Below are positions 6,727 through 11,573 of a stretch of DNA of 11,573 nucleotides, one piece after another. Each line of letters starts with the position of its first letter. The stretch's first letter is position 1. Under the pieces are notes generated by a model. That model saw nothing but the letters and a program-made list of their open reading frames with translations, made no database searches and was not told the DNA's origin. The stretch is from an uncultured Oscillospiraceae bacterium. GTDB lineage: Bacteria; Bacillota; Clostridia; Oscillospirales; Oscillospiraceae. Position numbers and translations under genes: made by a program. The DNA is taken from positions 1 to 11,573 of the forward strand of contig CAAELC010000075.1 in NCBI GenBank assembly GCA_900756715.1, written 5' to 3'.

Positions 6727-7693
6727 GACCGGGTCTTCCGATGTGTACTATAACTTTGCGCTGGAGTACTATTTCACCGTGGAAAAGCGTCTGCCGGACA
6801 CGGTGTTCCTGTTCTGGCGCACCACCCCCACGCTGATGGTGGGAAAATACCAGAATGTGCTGGAGGAGATCAACAAGCCCTACGCCGACAGCCATGGTAT
6901 CCGTCTGGTGCGGCGCATGTCCGGCGGCGGCACCATCTATACAGATCTCGGCGGCTGGCAGTTTACCTTTATCCAGCATGCTGCCGAAAAGCCCATCGAG
7001 TTTCGTGAGTACATCGCTCCTATCCTTGATGCACTGGGGGAGATGGGGGTGCAGGCGTCCTTTAACGGACGCAATGACCTGACCATTGACGGACGGAAAT
7101 TTTCCGGCAATGCGCAGTACCGGCTGGCCGACTGCATCGTACACCATGGTTCGCTGCTTTTTAACACGGATATTGAGCAGATGGTTGCCTCCACTACGGT
7201 GGATAGCTATAAGATCATTTCCAAAAGCATCAAATCTGTCCGTGACCGGGTTACCAATATTGCCGACCATCTGCCCCAACCCATGGATGCGGAAACCTTC
7301 AAGGAACAGATGGTCCGCCACATCATGGGACGATCCCGGGATGTTTATGCTCTGACAGAGGAGGATGATGCCCGCATCCGCCAGATTGCAAAGGAGCGTT
7401 TTGAAGGCTGGGAGAATATCTTCGGCGCCAATCCCAAGTTCAACATGGAGCGGACCGGCCGCTTTGTCGGCGGCAAAATGCAGTTTAAGCTGGATGTGCA
7501 GAAGGGAATCATTCGTCAGGCCTCGGTTTATGGCGACTTTTTCGCCACTGTGGATTCTTCTGTGCTGTGTCAGGCGCTGATTGGCTGCCGCTATGAGCGG
7601 GAGGCAATCCTCCGCGCCTTGGAGCAGGCCGGTCTGAACGACGCGGTATACCGCATCTCTGCACAGGAAATGGCGGAGCTGCTGTGTGACTGA
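6713..7693 (+). CDS. lplA: Lipoate-protein ligase A family, paralogue 2
   Basis: This 326-residue ATP-dependent ligase joins lipoate to target proteins. RRMSGGGTIY (67-76), GRNDLTIDGRKFSG with likely catalytic Lys129, HHGSLL (144-149) and SVRDRVTN with Arg177 and Arg179 are intact, and a C-terminal LplA accessory domain fills about 220-326. The usual YHDLGN element is changed to YTDLGG (76-81). ATG 6713 has GGAGG (6702-6706) six bases away, and the gene overlaps the end of lipA by 14 bases, so the two are probably translationally coupled. This paralogue keeps the motifs the first one lost, and vice versa, and shares only moderate similarity with it, so this is not a recent duplication. It is the better candidate for a true lipoate ligase that salvages lipoate or loads the E2 of the neighbouring operon. 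Confidence 0.92.
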   Translation: MIYIETGSSDVYYNFALEYYFTVEKRLPDTVFLFWRTTPTLMVGKYQNVLEEINKPYADSHGIRLVRRMSGGGTIYTDLGGWQFTFIQHAAEKPIEFREYIAPILDALGEMGVQASFNGRNDLTIDGRKFSGNAQYRLADCIVHHGSLLFNTDIEQMVASTTVDSYKIISKSIKSVRDRVTNIADHLPQPMDAETFKEQMVRHIMGRSRDVYALTEEDDARIRQIAKERFEGWENIFGANPKFNMERTGRFVGGKMQFKLDVQKGIIRQASVYGDFFATVDSSVLCQALIGCRYEREAILRALEQAGLNDAVYRISAQEMAELLCD

Positions 7694-7715
7694 AATAGCC
7701 GCCTGTATAAGATAG

Positions 7716-7752
7716 AAACGCCCGGGAGGAATGCATTCCTCCCGGGCGTTTT
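7716..7752. terminator. Bidirectional intrinsic terminator
   Basis: A perfect 36-base palindrome (7716-7751, centre ATGCAT) forms a long GC-rich stem with AAA on the left and TTTT on the right. It lies between the convergent lplA-like gene (ends 7693) and the aminotransferase gene (ends 7772) and fits termination from both sides. Confidence 0.9.
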
Positions 7753-7771
7753 ACGCGCTGCGGAATAACCG

Positions 7772-8962
7772 TTATTTCATCATGCTCCGGATTACATCGG
7801 CCAGGATGGAGATGCCCTTTTCGATGTCCTCATCGGTGGAGTTGGAATAGTTGATGCGCATGGTGCGCACACCGCGGGTCTCCTCATAGAAGGGATCACC
7901 GGCGCATACGGCTACGCCCTGCTTGATGGCTTCGTTCTGCACATCCACGGCCCGGATGCCTTCAGGCATAGTGACCCACAGGAACATGCCGCCCTCCGGC
8001 TCGGTATACTCCACGCCCTCGGGGAAGTATTTCTTCATGCACTCATGCATCTTCTCTGCCTTCTGTTTGTAGAGCACGCGGGTCTTTTCGATGTGCTCGT
8101 CCAGATCGTGGTCTTCCAGATACTGGCTGAGTACCATCTGGCAGAAAATATTGGTGTGCAGATCCATGGTGGACTTGTAAGCCAGCAGCTTCTCCTTCAC
8201 CACCGGCTCCTTGCAGGCAATCCAGCCAATGCGCATGCCGGGGGAGACAATTTTGGAGAAGGTGCCCAGCATCACGCACTGCTCGCCAAGGAACCAGTGG
8301 AAGCTGTGGCCCGCCTTGCCGGAAAAGCGCAGCTCGCCATAGGGGTTGTCCTCCAGAACCATGACATTGGTGCCCTTCAGAATCTCGGCGGCCTTTGCGC
8401 GCACCTCCTCGGTGTAGGTCAGGCCCGTGGGATTCTGGAAATTGGGGATTACATAGATGAACTTGGGCGCATGCTCCTTCACAGCCTTCTCCAGTGCAGC
8501 AGTGTCAATGCCGTTGCTGTTCAGCGGAATAGAAAGTACCTTTGGATCATACAGATGGAAGGTTTGCAGGGCCGCCAGATAGCTGGGGGTTTCCACCATA
8601 ACCTCGTCGCCGGGATCAAGCATCACGGCGGAGAACATGTCCAGCGCCTGCTGGGAGCCGTTGGTGATGATGATGTCAGCGGGATCAAAATCCAGATCCA
8701 TCATCTTCTTGTAACGCTGGCAGATATAGCGGCGCAGAGGCTCATAGCCCTGAGAGCCGCTGTACTGCAGGGCGCTTACGCCGCTCTGGCGGAGCACCTT
8801 GTCGGCGGCCTCGTCCATTTCACTGACGGGGAAGGAGACAGGGTTGGGCAGACCACCGGCAAAGGAAATCAGGTTGGGGTCTGCGGCAGCCCGCAGAATA
8901 CCAGCCAGAAAATCGGCCTGAAAATCGGGCTTGGACATTCTTTTGGAAATTTTGACTTGCAT
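7772..8962 (-). CDS. PLP-dependent aminotransferase, class I/II (2-aminoadipate/MocR-like)
   Basis: This 396-residue fold-type I aminotransferase moves an amino group between an amino acid and a 2-oxo acid. SFAGGLPNP is near residues 33-41, the PLP-contacting NGSQQALD at 101-108, NPTG at 177-180, EDNPYGEL with Asp205 and Tyr208, the Schiff-base Lys237 in GTFSKIVSPGMRIGW, and the substrate carboxylate-binding Arg369. These match the LysN/AlaR-like branch, whose members act on 2-aminoadipate, aromatic or branched-chain amino acids and alanine. The exact substrate cannot be told. AGGAGG lies eight bases before the ATG on this strand. A TATAAT (9012-9017) stands upstream but without a clear -35. 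The gene is monocistronic and separated from its neighbours by terminators on both sides, so it is probably unrelated to the lipoate genes. Confidence 0.92.
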   Translation of the reverse strand: MQVKISKRMSKPDFQADFLAGILRAAADPNLISFAGGLPNPVSFPVSEMDEAADKVLRQSGVSALQYSGSQGYEPLRRYICQRYKKMMDLDFDPADIIITNGSQQALDMFSAVMLDPGDEVMVETPSYLAALQTFHLYDPKVLSIPLNSNGIDTAALEKAVKEHAPKFIYVIPNFQNPTGLTYTEEVRAKAAEILKGTNVMVLEDNPYGELRFSGKAGHSFHWFLGEQCVMLGTFSKIVSPGMRIGWIACKEPVVKEKLLAYKSTMDLHTNIFCQMVLSQYLEDHDLDEHIEKTRVLYKQKAEKMHECMKKYFPEGVEYTEPEGGMFLWVTMPEGIRAVDVQNEAIKQGVAVCAGDPFYEETRGVRTMRINYSNSTDEDIEKGISILADVIRSMMK

Positions 8963-9011
8963 GATAAATTCCTCCTGTTTATAATCAGATTTCTTTCAGA
9001 AGCACCATAGA

Positions 9012-9017
9012 ATTATA
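9012..9017 (-). promoter_or_regulatory. Possible -10 element of the aminotransferase gene
   Basis: A perfect TATAAT on the minus strand lies 49 bases before the start codon and overlaps the T-tract of the preceding terminator. No good -35 is found at 16-18 bases, because the GC hairpin occupies that place, so this call is weak. Confidence 0.3.
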
Positions 9018-9055
9018 AAAAAGAAGCAGCCTCGCCGGGACCGGCAAGGCTGCTT
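9017..9055 (-). terminator. Intrinsic terminator after the small membrane-peptide gene
   Basis: On the minus strand AAGCAGCCT (9055-9047 read through to 9032-9024) forms a 9-bp stem, extended after one mismatch by a GCCGG/CCGGC pair. The hairpin is followed by C and six T residues (9022-9017). It begins 18 bases after the small gene's stop. Confidence 0.8.
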
Positions 9056-9072
9056 GCATTTTGCATGTCAGC

Positions 9073-9261
9073 TTATTGCGGAACGGCCCGGTATTTGCCT
9101 GTACCAATAACCAGTACAGGCCGGATAATGCCCAGAATAGCAATAAAAATGGACACCAAAATGGTGTCCAAAATAGAAATCATACCGGCATGATTGGCGC
9201 AAAAGAGCGCACGGGAAGACAGGGCGCAGCTATCAGCGAAATTCATTCCCTTGGTAAACAT
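9073..9261 (-). CDS. Small hydrophobic membrane peptide, unknown function
   Basis: This 62-residue open frame begins at an ATG with AGGAGG eight bases upstream on the minus strand, which supports real translation. An earlier in-frame start at 9330 has no such site. Residues 1-26 are polar with two cysteines (12 and 21). Residues 27-53 form one strong transmembrane segment rich in Ile, Leu and Val. A basic tail (GKYRAVPQ) follows. I do not recognise the family. It has its own candidate promoter and terminator and no operon partner. An inverted repeat with a T-tract lies inside the frame, so the transcript may often end early. It could be a small membrane regulator, a type I toxin-like peptide, or a chance frame over a small RNA. 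Confidence 0.5.
   Translation of the reverse strand: MFTKGMNFADSCALSSRALFCANHAGMISILDTILVSIFIAILGIIRPVLVIGTGKYRAVPQ
9145..9170 (-). terminator. Terminator-like hairpin inside the small gene
   Basis: On the minus strand a perfect 9-bp stem (TGGACACCA, 9170-9162, with TGGTGTCCA, 9158-9150) closes a TTT loop and is directly followed by five T residues (9149-9145). It lies in the transmembrane coding part of the small gene, and its strength and position suggest partial termination or attenuation. Confidence 0.55.
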
Positions 9262-9301
9262 GGCCGCGCCTCCTCTCACAATCCTGCAACAAACTATAAG
9301 T

Positions 9302-9330
9302 AACTTACCACTTCCGCATCTTTCTGTCAA
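9302..9330 (-). promoter_or_regulatory. Candidate promoter of the small membrane-peptide gene
   Basis: A consensus -35 TTGACA (9330-9325 on the minus strand) is followed after 17 bases by TAAGTT (9307-9302), a poor -10 that matches three of six positions. A TATAGT lies further on but at an unsuitable distance. Confidence 0.4.
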
Positions 9331-9368
9331 TGCCGTGTAAGAAAAAAAGAAAAACTTCTACAAATGCG

Positions 9369-9404
9369 AAAAATTGCACAAAACAGAAAACGGCAGTTTG
9401 TGCA
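9369..9404 (-). terminator. Intrinsic terminator after the YgjP-like gene
   Basis: On the minus strand an 8-bp stem (TGCACAAA 9404-9397 with TTTGTGCA 9382-9375) with a 14-base loop is followed by A and five T residues (9373-9369). It begins three bases after the stop codon. More T-rich sequence lies downstream. Confidence 0.6.
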
Positions 9405-9407
9405 GAT

Positions 9408-9938
9408 TTACTTTTTAGGGGCCGGTTCCTTCAGGCGCTGCGCCCGCTGCCGATAGTCCGGCATCCACCGCTCTACCTCCTGATAAAAGGCCGGGCCGTG
9501 ATTTTTCTGCCGGATATGTGCCAACTCATGTACCACCACCGCCTCCACAACCTCCGGGGGATACTGCATCAGATACAGGGAAAAACACAGGCTGTTGCGC
9601 CCGCTGCAGCTGCCCCAGCGGGTTCTGGCCCCGGTAATCTTTATGCCTGTGGGCTTTACCCCCATGATGCAAGCCCATCTTTCCACCAACGGCGGAAGCT
9701 CTTGCAGGGCCTGTTGGCGCAAGGCGGAAATTTCATCCGGCGACAGAGCGCGGCGGGAGGATTCCCGGTCAGCCTGCTTTTGTCGGTTGCGGCGAATCCA
9801 CTCCTCGTGTTCGGCTACAAACCGATAAATCTCCTCCTCTGCCAGCAGCTGGGGGGCCCGCACCACCACAAGGCCATCGCGGCTGATCTGCAGGGCCATG
9901 GTGCGCCGCCGGGAGCGAATGATCGTAAAATCCGTCAC
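9408..9938 (-). CDS. YgjP-like (DUF45) zinc metallopeptidase family protein
   Basis: This 176-residue protein of the YgjP/DUF45 family is a soluble, SprT/M48-like putative metal-dependent hydrolase. The zinc site is HELAH (His137, Glu138, His141) with a further His147 in NHGPAF, and the family signature TRWGSCS lies shortly before it. There are no membrane segments. The start is taken as GTG 9938, which overlaps the TGA of the preceding DUF1653 gene as GTGA. It follows a GGTGGAG ribosome site and begins directly at the family's N-terminus (DFTIIRSRR). The frame is open further upstream, but only because it shadows the DUF1653 gene. The physiological substrate of the family is not known to me. 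The gene is probably co-transcribed with DUF1653 and ends at a terminator. Confidence 0.88.
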   Translation of the reverse strand: MTDFTIIRSRRRTMALQISRDGLVVVRAPQLLAEEEIYRFVAEHEEWIRRNRQKQADRESSRRALSPDEISALRQQALQELPPLVERWACIMGVKPTGIKITGARTRWGSCSGRNSLCFSLYLMQYPPEVVEAVVVHELAHIRQKNHGPAFYQEVERWMPDYRQRAQRLKEPAPKK

Positions 9939-10150
9939 GGCTCCACCCATCGGAACCGGGGGCCACAATAGCCGTCCCGGTTTATTGTCTCGTTCCACAT
10001 GGCGGCCGGACGCACCCATATGCCGCCCTCTCCGTAAAGAGCCTGATATACCACCATTTCCTCTGCTGTTTCGCTGTGCCGGGCAGTGCAGAGCACGCGG
10101 TAGAGATTTCCTTTGAAATGCCGGTAAATACCGGGCTGAATCTGCGACAT
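9935..10150 (-). CDS. DUF1653 family protein
   Basis: This 71-residue protein matches the compact DUF1653 pattern: GIYRHFKGNLYRVL near the N-terminus, ARHSETAEEMVVYQALYG in the middle and WVRPAAMW towards the end, finishing in PRFRW. The family is small, soluble and of unknown function, and usually 65-80 residues long. AAAGGAGGG lies eight bases before the ATG on the minus strand. It is the first gene of a two-gene unit and overlaps the YgjP-like gene by four bases, so the two are likely translated together. Confidence 0.87.
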   Translation of the reverse strand: MSQIQPGIYRHFKGNLYRVLCTARHSETAEEMVVYQALYGEGGIWVRPAAMWNETINRDGYCGPRFRWVEP

Positions 10151-10176
10151 AAGAATGCCCTCCTTTGGATACTACC

Positions 10177-10205
10177 AGCATAGCATATCCTCTGGTAAAA
10201 TGCAA
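10177..10205 (-). promoter_or_regulatory. Candidate promoter of the DUF1653-YgjP unit
   Basis: On the minus strand TTGCAT (10205-10200) is followed after 17 bases by TATGCT (10182-10177) preceded by TGC, an extended -10. The TATGCT hexamer occurs twice in a row here. The -35 is weak. It lies in the 93-base divergent intergenic region shared with the PPC-domain gene. Confidence 0.4.
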
Positions 10206-10243
10206 AAAAATATGATACTATAAGCAGGAAAGGGGAGAAGGGT

Positions 10244-10648
10244 ATGCGTACTGTTTGCCGCCGCCTCCACCGGGGAGAGGATCTTTTTCAGACAATCTGC
10301 GCGCTGGCGCAGGAGGAGCATCTTCGGGCCGCTGTGGTGCTCTCCGCTGTGGGGTGTTTGCAGCGGGCTGCTGTACGGGATGCCTCCGGCATCACGGTGC
10401 AGAGAATCGACTGTCCCTGCGAAATTGTCAGCCTTACCGGAACGGTCAGCATCCGACGCACACATCTGCATATCAGCCTGTCACGAGAGGATTTGTCAGT
10501 TGTGGGCGGCCATGTAATGCCGGGCTGTCTTGTGAATACCACCTGCGAGCTGGTGCTGCTGGAGCAGGATGGCTGGCGCTATGGCATGGAACAGGATCAA
10601 CAAACCGGCTATGACGAGATCGTGTTTGAAAGGACTGAAAATATATGA
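10244..10648 (+). CDS. PPC/DUF296 domain protein
   Basis: This 134-residue protein consists of one PPC (DUF296) domain. The family's metal-site pattern is visible as HLH (His74, His76) and GGH (His90), with the typical GGHVMPGCLVNTTCELVL stretch and the C-terminal YDEIVF. Stand-alone bacterial PPC proteins form trimers. In plants the domain accompanies AT-hook DNA binding, but here there is no AT-hook, so the DNA-binding label sometimes given should not be assumed. The ATG follows a purine-rich GGGGAGAAGG. Upstream, TATGAT (10211-10216) and TATAAG (10219-10224) could be -10 elements but neither has a good -35. The gene overlaps the Nudix gene as ATGA, so they form one operon. The precise role is unknown. 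Confidence 0.85.
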   Translation: MRTVCRRLHRGEDLFQTICALAQEEHLRAAVVLSAVGCLQRAAVRDASGITVQRIDCPCEIVSLTGTVSIRRTHLHISLSREDLSVVGGHVMPGCLVNTTCELVLLEQDGWRYGMEQDQQTGYDEIVFERTENI

Positions 10649-11118
10649 AAAATACCACACTGTGCTATCTGTACCGGCCTGATGGGCGGGTACTGATGCT
10701 CCACCGAGTCAAAAAAAAGAACGACTGCAATGAAGGAAAATGGATTGGTGTGGGCGGCAAATTTGAGCCGGACGAAAGCCCGGAGGAATGCGTCCTGCGG
10801 GAGGTGCGGGAGGAAACGGGCCTCACCGTTACCGACTATCGCTACAGGGGGCTGGTTACCTTTGTGTCGGACCGGTGGGAAACAGAATATATGCACCTGT
10901 TTACCGCCACCGGCTGGACAGGCAGCCTGATCGAGTGCAGCGAGGGCGACCTCTGCTGGCTCACACCGGAACAGTTTCGTGCCCTGCCCCAGTGGGAGGG
11001 CGATAAAATCTTCCTGCGTCTGCTGGAGGAAGACGCGCCATTCTTCTCTTTAAAGCTGCGCTATCAGGGGGAGAAGCTGGCCAGCGCCGCTCTGAACAGA
11101 AGGGAGCTGCCGCTGTGA
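10645..11118 (+). CDS. Nudix hydrolase, MutT/MutX-type (8-oxo-dGTP diphosphatase-like)
   Basis: This 157-residue enzyme has a complete Nudix box, GX5EX7REVXEEXGL, at residues 38-60 (Gly38, Glu44, Arg52, Glu53, Glu56, Glu57), which binds the catalytic magnesium. The N-terminal LMLHRVKKKNDCNEGKWIGVGGKFE is broken here only for reading: its key parts are LHRVKKKND (19-27) and GKWIGVGGKFE (31-41), typical of MutX-like 8-oxo-dGTP pyrophosphatases that remove oxidised nucleotides. Other nucleoside triphosphates are possible substrates. It overlaps the PPC gene at its start (ATGA) and the DUF523 gene at its end (GTGA), so it is the middle gene of a tightly coupled operon. Confidence 0.9.
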   Translation: MKNTTLCYLYRPDGRVLMLHRVKKKNDCNEGKWIGVGGKFEPDESPEECVLREVREETGLTVTDYRYRGLVTFVSDRWETEYMHLFTATGWTGSLIECSEGDLCWLTPEQFRALPQWEGDKIFLRLLEEDAPFFSLKLRYQGEKLASAALNRRELPL

Positions 11119-11558
11119 AGATTCTGGTCAGTGCATGCCTTCTGGGGGTCGCCTGCCGCTATGACGGCAAGACGAAGCCTCAGCCGTGGGCCGAGCGGTT
11201 GGTGCGGGAGCATGAGGCGATTCCTGTCTGTCCGGAGATTTTGGGCGGCCTTTCTACGCCGCGCTGTCCCTCCGAGTGTCAGGGGAGCCGGGTTGTAAAT
11301 CGGAATGGAGAAGATGTTACGGCGCAGTACCGCCGGGGGGCAGAGGAGACGCTGAAGCTTGCCCGGCTGTATGGCTGTCGGCTGGCGGTTCTGAAAGAGC
11401 GCAGTCCTGCCTGCGGCTCCGTAGAAATTTACGATGGTTCGTTCACCGGACACCTGACTCCCGGCTCCGGTGTGGCCGCGCGGCTTCTGGAAGAAAACGG
11501 CCTCCCTGTGATTGGAGAGAGCATGGTGCAGGCTTTTCTGGAAGAAAACGCCCCATAA
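11115..11558 (+). CDS. DUF523 family protein (TudS-like)
   Basis: This 147-residue DUF523 protein starts at GTG 11115, which overlaps the Nudix stop as GTGA, with GGGAG (11102-11106) upstream. It has SACLLGVACRYDG (6-18), PVCPEILGGLSTPRCP (37-52) and LKERSPACGS (93-102). Cys8, Cys39 and Cys100 are the three family-conserved cysteines expected to hold an iron-sulfur cluster. A DUF523 member, TudS, is known as a thiouracil desulfidase that removes sulfur from 2-thiouracil, so a role in clearing thiolated nucleobases is reasonable. Many family members are uncharacterised, so the substrate is open. The protein is complete and ends 15 bases before the window edge. Confidence 0.9.
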   Translation: MKILVSACLLGVACRYDGKTKPQPWAERLVREHEAIPVCPEILGGLSTPRCPSECQGSRVVNRNGEDVTAQYRRGAEETLKLARLYGCRLAVLKERSPACGSVEIYDGSFTGHLTPGSGVAARLLEENGLPVIGESMVQAFLEENAP

Positions 11559-11573
11559 TGACAAATGCAGACA

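Noticed and set aside
8045..9010. 321-codon plus-strand open frame opposite the aminotransferase
   Set aside because: It has no ribosome site or known domain, and the minus strand carries all PLP-enzyme motifs.
9061..9303. 80-codon plus-strand frame opposite the small membrane peptide
   Set aside because: It has no ribosome site or hydrophobic pattern, and the signals in this region (ribosome site, terminators) all point to the minus strand.
9939..10205. Long N-terminal extension of the YgjP-like frame
   Set aside because: This part overlaps the DUF1653 gene in another frame. The family homology begins at the GTG at 9938, which also has the ribosome site.

Overview
The window reads as chromosomal DNA of a GC-rich, low-oxygen Firmicute, most likely a gut Clostridia of the Oscillospiraceae type. 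This is inferred from strong AGGAGG-type ribosome sites, many GTGA/ATGA gene overlaps, rho-independent terminators and the protein families present. No species can be named from the sequence alone. There are no tRNA, rRNA, CRISPR, transposase or phage genes. Almost all of the window is coding.

Region 1 (1-3910, + strand) is the distal part of a 2-oxoacid/acetoin-type dehydrogenase operon. It holds the last codons of an upstream gene (probably E1 beta), an E2 acyltransferase with two lipoyl domains, the E3 dihydrolipoyl dehydrogenase, and an NAD-type short-chain dehydrogenase. A strong stem-loop without a T-tract sits between E2 and E3. Two hairpins close the operon.

Region 2 (about 3992-7752, + strand) is a second transcription unit with its own extended -10 promoter. 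It is almost wholly devoted to protein lipoylation: a cytosolic SGNH/GDSL hydrolase, a divergent lipoate-protein ligase, a 79-residue stand-alone lipoyl domain, lipoyl synthase LipA, and a second lipoate-protein ligase. The genes are tightly packed or overlapping. This unit probably makes the lipoyl cofactor that the E2 of region 1 needs. The free lipoyl domain and the two ligases, which have lost different canonical motifs, make it the most interesting part of the window. It ends in a near-perfect bidirectional terminator shared with the convergent gene.

Region 3 (7772-10150, - strand) holds a fold-type I PLP aminotransferase of the 2-aminoadipate/MocR-like group, a small transcription unit encoding a 62-residue membrane peptide with terminator-like hairpins inside and after it, and a DUF1653-YgjP-like metallopeptidase gene pair with a GTGA overlap.

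Region 4 (10244-11558, + strand) is divergent from region 3. It is a three-gene overlapping operon: a PPC/DUF296 protein, a MutT/MutX-type Nudix hydrolase and a DUF523 (TudS-like) protein. The last two families suggest clean-up of damaged or modified nucleotides, but that role is an inference.
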